DNA from: Bacillota bacterium
Lineage (GTDB): Bacteria > Bacillota > Dethiobacteria > DTU022 > UBA8154
DNA length: 13,575 bases
Reading direction: 5' to 3'
Assembly (NCBI GenBank): GCA_003456095.1
Contig: DMPF01000244.1
Coordinates: 1 to 13,575, forward strand
The notes under the pieces were generated by a model. That model did not search any database. It worked only from the letters and a program-made list of their open reading frames with translations, and was not told the DNA's origin. Below, piece by piece: positions 1 to 6,419 of the stretch. Within the stretch, counting starts at the first letter, position 1. The number at the start of each line of letters is the position of its first letter. A program made the position numbers and the translations under genes.

Positions 1-573
1 GATCTCTTCATCCCGCCCGATTACCGGATCCAGTTTTCCATTGGCGGCCATCTCCGTTAGGTCCCGGCCGTACTTGGTAAGGGCTTCGAAGGTTGCTTCC
101 GGATCTTCACTGGTGATCCGCTGATTGCCGCGGATCCCCTGCAGTACCCGCAGGAGCTTGCTCCTGTTCAAGCCTGCACGTTGCAGGATGTGCGCGGCTT
201 CACCCTTGTCGGTCTCCAGCAGGGCCAGGAGCAGGTGCTCCACACTGATGTACTCGTCCTTAAAAGAGGCGGCCTCTTTTTTGGCCTGCTCCAGCACGCG
301 GGCGAGACGGGGACTCAAGTAAATCTGCTCACTTGTGCCCTCACCGGCATAGACCTTGGGCTGCCGGGAGAGGAAACTCTCCAGCTCGTTTCTGATCGCG
401 GCGCTGTCCGCGCCTGTGCGGGAGAGGATACGCGGCGCCATTCCATTCTCCTGCTGCAGCAGGGCCAGGAACAGGTGTTCGCAGTCAATCTGTTGGTGAT
501 GATAACGGGCAGCTCCGCTTTGGGCTGTGGCGATGGCTTCTCTGACTTTATTGGTATAACGGTTAAGATCCAT
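1..573 (-). CDS. clpB: ATP-dependent chaperone ClpB, N-terminal part (cut by window edge)
   Basis: ClpB is a hexameric AAA+ disaggregase that pulls aggregated proteins apart together with DnaK. Reading from ATG 573-571 gives 191 codons that leave the window still open. Residues about 5-145 hold two Clp N-terminal repeats, with the motifs CEHLFLALL near 31-39 and VEHLLLALLE near 111-120. The linker follows, then KYGRDLTEMA and KLDPVIGRDEEI (about 168-191), which is the usual entry into the first AAA+ module; the Walker A motif lies outside the window. GAGGAGGT stands 9 nt before the ATG, which settles the start. The gene begins only 27 nt after the cobQ stop on the same strand. I see no CIRCE and no convincing promoter in the gap, so read-through from cobQ is likely. 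ClpC is less likely because KLDPVIGRDEEI is preceded by the ClpB-type TKYGRDLT rather than a ClpC linker. Confidence 0.93.
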   Translation of the reverse strand, partial: MDLNRYTNKVREAIATAQSGAARYHHQQIDCEHLFLALLQQENGMAPRILSRTGADSAAIRNELESFLSRQPKVYAGEGTSEQIYLSPRLARVLEQAKKEAASFKDEYISVEHLLLALLETDKGEAAHILQRAGLNRSKLLRVLQGIRGNQRITSEDPEATFEALTKYGRDLTEMAANGKLDPVIGRDEEI

Positions 574-600
574 ATTTGATCTACCTCCTCATTATATTTT

Positions 601-2142
601 CTAACCGATACCGATGATGCGGTAGATCTGCTCCATATCGAGGTGGCGGCGCAGCATCTCCGCCAGGTAGTCATAATTCCGCTCACGCCGTTTAGCCGTT
701 GAGACAGTATCTTCTGCAACTTCGCGGAGCGGCAGGCCGCGCCGCGCCCGCAGTGTATTGAGCCAGTGCCGGCGGAAGCTGTCATTGTGGAAAATGTTGT
801 GCAGGTACGTACCAAAAGCGGGGCAATCTGCGGCGGCCAGCCCAATGATACTTCCTTCCCCCGGTGAGCCGGCGCTGACAGCGATATGCGGTAATGCTGC
901 CGCTTCTGCCGACGCCTCGCTCTGGCCGTGGCGTATTTCATAACCTTGCAGCTCTATGCCGGCCATTTCTCCCCAACCGCGGTGCGCAGAGAGGCGCGCC
1001 TTTACCTGGCGGGTAATTTTCGGTTTGCAGAAAGTGGTGGAGAGGGGCAGCAGGCCCAGTGCCTCCAGGTGCCGTAGATCATTGCTTTCCGTTCCATCCG
1101 GGTCAAAAAGTTCCCGGCCGAGCATCTGATAACCGCCGCAGATACCCACCACGGGGGTCCCGGCGGCACACAGCCGCTTCAGCGCTTTTGCCAGTCCGCT
1201 TTGCTGCAGGAAAATAAGGTCGGCACTGGTGTTTTTTGTTCCCGGGATAATCAGGGCATCGGGAACGTCAAGTTCCTCGACCCGTTCAACATAGCGAAGC
1301 AGCACATCCCGCTCTGTGGCAAGGGGATCAAAATCGGTAAAATTGGAGATGCGCGGCAAGCGGATCACGGCAATGTCGAGCAGGTCCGCACTCCTTTCTT
1401 TTTTGCGCCGGATGGAAAGGGAAACCGAATCTTCCTCTTCAATCTCCAGATCCGGGGCAAAGGGAACGACGCCGAGGACGGGCAGGCCGGTACGCCGCTC
1501 CAGGAAATCAAGGGCGGGGGTTAAAAGGGAGAGATCTCCGCGGAACTTGTTAATTACATAACCGGCCACTCTTTTTTTCTCTTCGGGCGTGAGCAGTTCC
1601 ATGGTGCCGATCAGGGAGGCAAAAACACCGCCCCGGTCAATGTCGGCGATGAGAATAACAGGTGCTTCGGCCAGTTCAGCCATTTTCATATTGACAATAT
1701 CCCGATCTTTGAGGTTGACCTCCGCCGGGCTGCCGGCTCCTTCCAATACAACCACATCATAGGCATCGCGCAGCCTGGCCAGGGCGGCGCTGACGACGGG
1801 AAGGGCTTTGGTGAGGTAGTCATTCCGGTAATCGCCGGCACTCATGTCGGCGAAAGGTTTGCCCATTACGATAACCTGAGCGATCATATCTTCCTTTGGC
1901 TTAAGCAGGATCGGATTCATATCCGCAGTGGCGGTTATGCCTGCCGCTTCAGCCTGCACTCCCTGCGCACGGCCGATCTCCAGCCCGTCAACGGTTACGT
2001 AGGAATTAAGGGCCATGTTTTGTGATTTAAAGGGGGCCACCTTGAAACCGTCCTGGTGCAGGATTCTGCAGAGACCTGCCGTAAGCAGGCTTTTGCCTAC
2101 GTGAGAAGCTGTCCCCTGGAACATCAGACATTTTGCCGGCAC
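601..2142 (-). CDS. cobQ: cobyric acid synthase (CobQ/CbiP)
   Basis: This cytoplasmic glutamine amidotransferase amidates the side-chain carboxylates of adenosylcobyrinic acid a,c-diamide to give cobyric acid, a late step of cobalamin synthesis. The 513-residue length is normal for the family. The N-terminal dethiobiotin-synthetase-like ATP domain carries a P-loop, GTASHVGKS (residues 10-18), followed by KSQNMALNSYVT (39-50) and the EGAGSPAEVN motif. The C-terminal class I GATase domain has the nucleophile Cys335 in GICGGYQMLG and the catalytic His448 in GTYLHNIFH. The start is GTG (2142-2140) behind a G-rich weak Shine-Dalgarno; no upstream in-frame alternative looks better. It is divergent from cbiB, and clpB follows on the same strand. 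A sigma-A-like promoter lies at 2229-2257. No B12 riboswitch is recognisable in the roughly 80-nt leader. Confidence 0.96.
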   Translation of the reverse strand: MPAKCLMFQGTASHVGKSLLTAGLCRILHQDGFKVAPFKSQNMALNSYVTVDGLEIGRAQGVQAEAAGITATADMNPILLKPKEDMIAQVIVMGKPFADMSAGDYRNDYLTKALPVVSAALARLRDAYDVVVLEGAGSPAEVNLKDRDIVNMKMAELAEAPVILIADIDRGGVFASLIGTMELLTPEEKKRVAGYVINKFRGDLSLLTPALDFLERRTGLPVLGVVPFAPDLEIEEEDSVSLSIRRKKERSADLLDIAVIRLPRISNFTDFDPLATERDVLLRYVERVEELDVPDALIIPGTKNTSADLIFLQQSGLAKALKRLCAAGTPVVGICGGYQMLGRELFDPDGTESNDLRHLEALGLLPLSTTFCKPKITRQVKARLSAHRGWGEMAGIELQGYEIRHGQSEASAEAAALPHIAVSAGSPGEGSIIGLAAADCPAFGTYLHNIFHNDSFRRHWLNTLRARRGLPLREVAEDTVSTAKRRERNYDYLAEMLRRHLDMEQIYRIIGIG

Positions 2143-2228
2143 AATCGTTCACCCCACCGCTGATCGAGTTTGGATGCCGCTCAAAGGCAACCCCGCACCC
2201 CTTTTACAACCTGAGCTGTTACAAAGAA

Positions 2229-2257
2229 ATAATACTATTGACCCCGCAAAAGATCAA
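2229..2257 (-). promoter_or_regulatory. candidate sigma-A promoter for cobQ
   Basis: Read on the minus strand, TTGATC (2257-2252) and TATTAT (2234-2229) are separated by exactly 17 nt. Transcription would begin near 2222 and leave a leader of about 80 nt before the GTG of cobQ. The leader contains a small TTGCC/GGCA stem but no B12-box-like sequence. Identified by eye. Confidence 0.5.
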
Positions 2258-2284
2258 GCTTCTAACGCCAAATTTGTCCGGTTA

Positions 2285-2293
2285 TGATATAAT
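2285..2293 (+). promoter_or_regulatory. candidate extended -10 promoter for cbiB
   Basis: TGATATAAT is a perfect TATAAT preceded by the TG of an extended -10 element. No good -35 hexamer lies 16-18 nt upstream, which an extended -10 can tolerate. It would give a leader of about 60 nt before the ATG at 2359. It sits back to back with the cobQ promoter. Confidence 0.42.
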
Positions 2294-2358
2294 GTTAAGC
2301 GTTACCCCGCATTTTGCAATGCCGACCGGTTTACCGAAAAAGGAGCTTGGCTGCGGCA

Positions 2359-3390
2359 ATGAACTTTTTTCCGGAATGCATGCCCTTTCCTGCCTTGCAA
2401 TCTGCCGGAGTGATGCTTATCGTTTTGGCCTTTGCTCTGGACGCGCTGCTGGGGGACCCCCGTTTTTTACCCCATCCCGTGGTGCTGATGGGCCGCATCA
2501 TCAACATGCTTGAGCGGGCCCTGCGCGGCATAGCCCGGGGAGCGGGACAGGAGTTATTGGCCGGCGCTATACTTGTCCTGATCATTGTGGCAATCGTCTA
2601 TCTGTCAGCCAGGCTGCTTCTCTTTTTCGTTTACAACCAGGCTGTGCTGCCGGGCCATGCCGTTGCCCTTTATCTGCTCTATACCACCTTCTCCCTGCGC
2701 AGTCTGCAGCAGCACGTCCTTGACGTGGAACAACCGCTGCTGCGGGGTGATCTGGCCGCGGCGCGGCGTGCCCTTTCCCTGCTGGTGGGTCGGGACACGG
2801 AGGGTCTTTCCGCACCGGAGATAAGCCGGGGCGCTCTGGAAAGCCTGTCTGAAAACAGCGGTGACGGGGTGGTTGCTCCACTATTTTACGCTTTTATCGG
2901 CGGCGCCCCTCTCGCCCTGGCCTATAAAGCGGTCAGCACCATGGATTCCATGCTGGGCTATCGCAATCAGTCCTATCTCTATTTTGGCCGCGTTGCGGCG
3001 AGGTTGGACGACGTGGCCAATTACCTGCCCTCACGCCTTGCCGCCCTGTTTTTAATGGCAGCGGCCTTGCTGGCGGGAAAGCTCCCGCTCTCCCGCCTGA
3101 GGCAATGCGGGCAAATGATCTGGCGCGAAGCCAAAAACCATCCCAGTCCCAACAGCGGCTATCCGGAAGCGGCAGCTGCCGTGCTGCTGGGAGTACGCCT
3201 GGGGGGGGGCAGCGCTTACGGGGGAATACTGTCACCCAAACCGCTGATTAACGAAAAGGGCAAAGATCCGGCCCCCGTCCACCTGCGGGAGCTGCGCCGT
3301 CTCGTGCGGCTGGCGGCTCTCCTGGCCCTGCTGGCCGGTGTTCTCTTAGTCTGGGTGGCAAACCGCTTTTTATTTTTTAATCCGGTGTGA
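2359..3390 (+). CDS. cbiB: adenosylcobinamide-phosphate synthase CbiB/CobD-type membrane protein
   Basis: CbiB is an integral membrane enzyme that joins the aminopropanol (phosphate) arm to adenosylcobyric acid. The protein is 343 residues from the chosen start, within the usual 300-350. Family hallmarks are visible: an N-terminal hydrophobic segment ending in LDALLGDPRFLPHPVVLMG, the motif ESLSENSGDGVVAPLFY, AYKAVSTMDSMLGY, a cytoplasmic PNSGYPEAAAA motif, and the run VRLGGGSAYGG. Several membrane segments are evident, including a C-terminal LAALLALLAGVLLVWVA. I prefer ATG 2359 (AGGAG 13 nt upstream, a rather long spacing). An upstream ATG at 2314 would add 15 polar residues before the first membrane segment, and ATG 2380 is also possible. 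The stop overlaps the next gene by 4 nt, so the two are surely co-transcribed. Confidence 0.93.
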   Translation: MNFFPECMPFPALQSAGVMLIVLAFALDALLGDPRFLPHPVVLMGRIINMLERALRGIARGAGQELLAGAILVLIIVAIVYLSARLLLFFVYNQAVLPGHAVALYLLYTTFSLRSLQQHVLDVEQPLLRGDLAAARRALSLLVGRDTEGLSAPEISRGALESLSENSGDGVVAPLFYAFIGGAPLALAYKAVSTMDSMLGYRNQSYLYFGRVAARLDDVANYLPSRLAALFLMAAALLAGKLPLSRLRQCGQMIWREAKNHPSPNSGYPEAAAAVLLGVRLGGGSAYGGILSPKPLINEKGKDPAPVHLRELRRLVRLAALLALLAGVLLVWVANRFLFFNPV

Positions 3391-4571
3391 GGTGTGACTT
3401 TGTGCATGGCGGAGATGTGTGGCGTTACGGCCACGGTATTCTTGATTTCAGCGCCAATATTAATCCCCTGGGGCCGCCGGCCGGTGTACGGGAGGCGCTG
3501 CTAAAGTCACTGGATGAGGTAATATTCTATCCCGAACCGCATGCCCGCACGCTGCGCGCCGCCCTGGCAGCGGCGTACGGTGTGGCGCCGCAGGAAGTGA
3601 TCGTGGGTAACGGGGCAGCGGAGTTGATCTTTCTCTACTGCCGAGCCCGGCAGGGCCTGCACGCGGTGGCGCCGGTGCCCACCTTCTCCGAGTATGACCT
3701 GGCCTGCCGGGCTGCCGGGGGGCGCTTTCATACTTATCCTCTTGCCGAAAAAGACGCGTTTCAGATCTCCGTGGACGATTTTCTGGATTGGTTTCACCGC
3801 TGGAGAGGGGTTGCCGCGGGAAGCGGCGGGATAGAGGGAGCGCCCACTGTTTTTCTTTGCAGCCCCAACAATCCCACGGGACAGTTGCTTTCCCGCGAAG
3901 TGCTGGAGGCGCTGCAGGCGGGGCTGGCCGCTACCGGTGCAAGCCTTTTCCTGGACCTTTCCTTTCTCGGCTTTGTCCCCGGGCAGTGCCTGGCAAATGC
4001 CGCACTGCCGCTGGTGCCCCTGACTGATTTTCGGGAGATTATCAGGCAAGAGGGGGATGGGCAGGAGATGGGAGCCGCTCTTCCGGCAGGGCTTTTTCTT
4101 CTTTTTTCCTTTACCAAGCTCTTTGCCCTGCCGGGGATTCGCCTTGGTTTTGCCATCGGCCCCCGGACATTGATTGCTGCCATGGAAAGGCAAAGGGATC
4201 CCTGGACGGTGAATACACCGGCCCAAAGGGCCGGCTGCCGCTGTCTGCAGGAGCAGGAGTACGTGCGGCAAAGCGCGGAGCTGATCACCGCGGCGCGGGA
4301 AGAGCTGGTGCGTGGCCTGGAGCGGATTGGAGGCATTACGGTCTTTCCCGGTACCGCCAACTTTTTACTCTGCCACCTGCGGCAGCGGCGCGTAAGGGCT
4401 GCAGCCCTGGCCGCAGCCCTTGCCGCTGAAGGCATCCTCATCCGCAACGCTTCTGATTTTGCCGGTCTGGACCCTTATTATTTCCGCCTTGCCGTGCGGC
4501 ATCCCGCGGCAAACGCCCAGCTGCTCGAAAAATTGCATAATTTCGGGACAAATAATTTCGGGACACAATGA
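3387..4571 (+). CDS. cobD: threonine-phosphate decarboxylase CobD (PLP-dependent, class I aminotransferase fold)
   Basis: CobD decarboxylates L-threonine-O-3-phosphate to (R)-1-amino-2-propanol phosphate, the substrate that CbiB attaches. Visible motifs: HGGD (7-10) and LDFSANINPLGPP near the N-terminus, the GNGAAELI cofactor loop, SPNNPTG, Asp190 in FLDLSFLGF, the Schiff-base lysine Lys244 in SFTKLFALPGIRLGF, and a C-terminal FRLAVRHP with the substrate-binding Arg. At 394 residues it is longer than the usual roughly 360, partly because of an insert before SFTK (IIRQEGDGQEMG). GTG 3387 overlaps the cbiB stop as GTGA and leaves six residues before HGG, much as in Salmonella CobD. GTG 3402 has a better Shine-Dalgarno (GAGGTG, 7 nt away) and is a real alternative. 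The last ten residues (NFGTNNFGTQ) are encoded by repeat units, and the stop lies inside a long hairpin. The family's usual DEAF reads DLSF here. Confidence 0.92.
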   Translation: MRCDFVHGGDVWRYGHGILDFSANINPLGPPAGVREALLKSLDEVIFYPEPHARTLRAALAAAYGVAPQEVIVGNGAAELIFLYCRARQGLHAVAPVPTFSEYDLACRAAGGRFHTYPLAEKDAFQISVDDFLDWFHRWRGVAAGSGGIEGAPTVFLCSPNNPTGQLLSREVLEALQAGLAATGASLFLDLSFLGFVPGQCLANAALPLVPLTDFREIIRQEGDGQEMGAALPAGLFLLFSFTKLFALPGIRLGFAIGPRTLIAAMERQRDPWTVNTPAQRAGCRCLQEQEYVRQSAELITAAREELVRGLERIGGITVFPGTANFLLCHLRQRRVRAAALAAALAAEGILIRNASDFAGLDPYYFRLAVRHPAANAQLLEKLHNFGTNNFGTQ

Positions 4572-4656
4572 AAATTTTTGGAACAAAAATTTTCATTGTG
4601 TCCCGAAATTTTGTATTTTGTGTCCCGAAATTTTTCATTGTGTCCCGAAATTTTTT
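4537..4656 (+). repeat. cluster of direct and inverted 12-22 nt repeats
   Basis: Two copies of AATTTCGGGACA (4539-4550, 4554-4565; tandem units of 15 nt) are followed by three copies of the reverse complement TGTCCCGAAATT (4599-4610, 4621-4632, 4641-4652). Neighbouring sequence such as CATTG and T-runs is shared as well. The units run off the 3' end of cobD into the convergent gap before the CorC-like gene. Different left and right arms could pair, so several alternative stems are possible. A degenerate further copy lies at 6229-6250. Unit spacing is irregular and short, so this is not a CRISPR. Confidence 0.9.
4554..4610 (+). terminator. perfect 26-bp hairpin, probable bidirectional terminator of cobD and the convergent CorC-like gene
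   Basis: The left arm 4554-4579 and the right arm 4585-4610 are exact reverse complements, with the 5-nt loop GGAAC. The cobD stop codon (4569-4571) is inside the left arm. The stem has a GC-rich middle (CGGGACAC) flanked by A/T tracts that put U-runs on the transcript in either direction. Its place between convergent genes suggests transcription ends here. The length and perfection exceed an ordinary terminator, so it may primarily be part of a repeat element. Confidence 0.6.
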
Positions 4657-4685
4657 CGGCCCGGTAAATGTTCAATAGGCGACCA

Positions 4686-5981
4686 TTATGTCCTGCACAC
4701 CTTGACTTTTAATATTCTTTTTTCCTCAACTTTTTCCACTTTAAAGATCATGCCGGAATATTCAACCTCCGGCGTGTCCTTTTCATCGGGTATCCTGCCC
4801 AATTGTCCGATAATAAAACCGCTTAAAGTATCATAATCATCAATGGGGAGCTCAATATCAAAAAAATCTTTGACTACGTCCAAACTTAACGAACCGTTGA
4901 TGACGAAAGTGTTTTGGTCCAGTTCTTCTATATCCGGCTCCTCCTCGTCATATTCATCGAAGATATTGCCCATGATCTCCTCAACCAAATCCTCCATGGT
5001 CACGATTCCTGCCGTTCCCCCGTATTCATCAATGACTACGGCCATATGAACCTTATGTTTCTGCAATTCTTTAAACAGCTCATCCGTTTTTTTGGAGGTA
5101 GGCACAAAATAAGGCCGCCTCATGATCTCTTTCAAAGCAAAGGTATGCCGTCCGCCATTTCCCAGGAATCTCAACATATCCTTTATATGCAGAACCCCTA
5201 CAATGTTGTCTATATCGTCCTCAAATACAGGGAACCGCGTGTATTTTTCACTGCTGATAAGCTTGAGGAGATCTTTCAGCTCAATGGATAGGGGTATGCC
5301 GGTAATATCTATCCTGTGCGTCATTATCTCCGAAACCAGCTTGTTGTCAAACTCAAATATATTATAGATCATCTCTTTTTCAATTTGGTCGATCACCCCT
5401 TTTTCTTCTCCCACATCTACCAGCAGGCGTATCTCTTCCACCGTAACATTAGCCTCCTCGGCGTGAGGATCAAAACCAAATAATCTTATAAAAAAATTTG
5501 CGGATTTCGTCAACAGCTGGACGAAAGGATAGGCCATAACCGACAAGGTATTCAGCGGCCTGGCTACAAACATGGAGATACGCTCGGCATTTTGCATGGC
5601 CAGTCTTTTTGGAACAAGCTCGCCCAATACCAACGAGAAGTAAGAGAGCATCAAGGTTATGGAAGTCACCGCTATGCCCTCAAGCCATGCTTCGGAAACG
5701 GGAACGCCGGCTGCTTTCATAAAATTCATCAATGGTCCGGAAAAGTTTTGCGCGGCAAAGGCGCTGGCCAGAAAACCTGCCAGCGTTACCCCTACCTGGA
5801 TAGTAGCAAGAAACCTGCCTGGTTCGCTCAGGAGGCGTGCCAGCAATTTAGCCTTTTTATTGCCTTCTACAGCCATCATTTTGATCTTGTTATCATTTAG
5901 GGATATCAAGGCGATTTCAGACGCGGCAAAAAAGGCGTTGAACAAAATAAGCAATAATAAAAGAAACAATTCAGCAAACAA
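4686..5981 (-). CDS. HlyC/CorC family membrane protein (CNNM domain, CBS pair, transporter-associated domain)
   Basis: Proteins of this family (CNNM/CorC, YhdP-like) are linked to magnesium or other divalent-cation export or homeostasis; the substrate here is not shown by sequence. Length is 431 residues. The CNNM/DUF21 membrane domain spans about 1-190, with hydrophobic segments near 4-25, 57-77, 98-121 and 142-168 and the motifs NAFFAASEIAL and LGELVPKRLA. Two CBS motifs follow, EIMTHRIDI to HIKDML and EIMRRPYFVP to GGTAGIVTMEDLVEEI. The C-terminal domain begins near 355 and carries the SLSLDVVKDFF and DDYDTLSGFI motifs. The start is TTG (5981-5979) with GGAGGGG about 10 nt upstream; the first internal Met is residue 35, inside the domain. 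Codon and base use is visibly AT-richer than in the cobalamin genes. A promoter and a structured, terminator-bearing leader precede it. Confidence 0.92.
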   Translation of the reverse strand: MFAELFLLLLLILFNAFFAASEIALISLNDNKIKMMAVEGNKKAKLLARLLSEPGRFLATIQVGVTLAGFLASAFAAQNFSGPLMNFMKAAGVPVSEAWLEGIAVTSITLMLSYFSLVLGELVPKRLAMQNAERISMFVARPLNTLSVMAYPFVQLLTKSANFFIRLFGFDPHAEEANVTVEEIRLLVDVGEEKGVIDQIEKEMIYNIFEFDNKLVSEIMTHRIDITGIPLSIELKDLLKLISSEKYTRFPVFEDDIDNIVGVLHIKDMLRFLGNGGRHTFALKEIMRRPYFVPTSKKTDELFKELQKHKVHMAVVIDEYGGTAGIVTMEDLVEEIMGNIFDEYDEEEPDIEELDQNTFVINGSLSLDVVKDFFDIELPIDDYDTLSGFIIGQLGRIPDEKDTPEVEYSGMIFKVEKVEEKRILKVKVCRT

Positions 5982-6004
5982 TTTGGTTTACCCCTCCATT
6001 TGGA

Positions 6005-6039
6005 AAAATAAAAAAAGACAACCACCCTACACAGTTGTC
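6005..6039 (-). terminator. intrinsic terminator in the leader of the CorC-like gene
   Basis: On the minus strand GACAAC (6039-6034) pairs with GTTGTC (6022-6017); three G-U pairs can extend the stem to 9 bp around a GTAGG loop. Seven uridines and then a further U-rich stretch follow at once (6016-6005). It lies about 25-35 nt upstream of the TTG start of the CorC-like gene and downstream of that gene's promoter, so it is placed to attenuate transcription rather than to end a preceding gene. Confidence 0.6.
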
Positions 6040-6192
6040 ATGGGTTCTACATTTCCCTTGAACGGTTAAGATCTTTCCTGTTCACTTCACCATACGTAAG
6101 CCGCGGCAGCGGCTTGCTACTTGCGCCCGATTCTCCGGGATTATCGTCCATTAAAAAATGTCTGCCTCCAATTTAAAGCTGCTACCCATAAC
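6017..6192 (-). promoter_or_regulatory. structured 5' leader, candidate cis-regulatory RNA (unknown class)
   Basis: Between the promoter and the terminator lies about 150-170 nt of leader with several predicted helices. One is a perfect 7-bp stem with a UGCC loop (6115-6098). Another is a CCCG/CGGG hairpin (6139-6126). A possible closing helix joins 6192-6184 to 6045-6037 (8 Watson-Crick pairs and one G-U). The 3' strand of that helix shares 3 nt (6039-6037) with the 5' strand of the terminator, so the two compete. The most likely transcription start (near 6186) would shorten the closing helix to about 4 bp, which is a weakness. I tried to fit M-box, Mn (yybP-ykoY), c-di-AMP, c-di-GMP, T-box and cobalamin consensus motifs from memory and none fits. 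Confidence 0.42.
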
Positions 6193-6221
6193 AGCATACC
6201 ATAATAAGCCCATACGGTCAA
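6193..6221 (-). promoter_or_regulatory. candidate sigma-A promoter of the CorC-like gene
   Basis: On the minus strand TTGACC (6221-6216) and TATGCT (6198-6193) are separated by exactly 17 nt. The start point would be about 6186, giving an untranslated leader of roughly 200 nt before TTG 5981. Confidence 0.55.
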
Positions 6222-6228
6222 AAGAAAA

Positions 6229-6250
6229 AAATTCGGGGTACAATGAAAAT
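6229..6250 (+). repeat. degenerate copy of the 4554-4575 repeat
   Basis: This 22-nt stretch matches 4554-4575 at 19 positions in the same orientation (shared core ACAATGAAAAT and TTCGGG). The two copies bracket the whole CorC-like transcription unit, promoter included. The copy lies immediately upstream of the inverted-repeat element at 6283-6399. Confidence 0.55.
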
Positions 6251-6282
6251 AAAGGGTTCAGGCATTAATTTGCCGAATTTTT

Positions 6283-6399
6283 CACTGGGGACGTACCCTA
6301 ATTATGATAAGAAGGATCAACCGCGAATTTATTTACCGGACAGTGAAAGAGAAGCATTACTTCATACAAGGAACTGTGCAATAGGGTCCGTCCCCAGTG
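6283..6399. repeat. 117-bp inverted-repeat element (MITE- or REP-like)
   Basis: The 18-nt ends 6283-6300 (CACTGGGGACGTACCCTA) and 6382-6399 (TAGGGTCCGTCCCCAGTG) are reverse complements with one mismatch. The interior is AT-rich and has no gene. A second small palindrome, TGTGCA/TGCACA, straddles the right end (6375-6403). An in-frame ATG at 6243 reads through the element into the amidohydrolase, but the 59 residues this adds resemble no domain I know and that ATG lacks a Shine-Dalgarno. Together with the leader and repeats above, this accounts for the roughly 440 nt without a gene between 5982 and 6419. Confidence 0.65.
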
Positions 6400-6419
6400 C
6401 ACATGGGTGGGGTGTGGAG

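Noticed and set aside
582..594. TATAAT-like box just upstream of clpB as its promoter
   Set aside because: It abuts the Shine-Dalgarno, leaves no room for a leader and has no -35 hexamer at a usable distance.
2143..2358. Cobalamin riboswitch between cobQ and cbiB
   Set aside because: No B12 box or related conserved core was found on either strand, and each leader (about 60-80 nt) is too short.
4537..4656. CRISPR array
   Set aside because: Units are about 12 nt, occur in both orientations, and have no spacers of uniform length; there are no cas genes.
6017..6045. T-box signature (AGGGTGG) in the CorC-like leader
   Set aside because: Only the AGGGTGG core agrees; the rest of the T-box sequence and Stem I elements are absent, and the downstream gene is not an amino-acid gene.
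6283..6399. Remnant of a transposase gene within the inverted-repeat element
   Set aside because: The interior is only about 80 nt and its translations show no transposase motif; only the ends are repeat-like.
6243..6419. ATG 6243 as the start of the amidohydrolase, adding 59 residues
   Set aside because: The extension is encoded by a degenerate repeat copy and an inverted-repeat element, has no Shine-Dalgarno and matches no Ade N-terminus; the family begins near residue 60.
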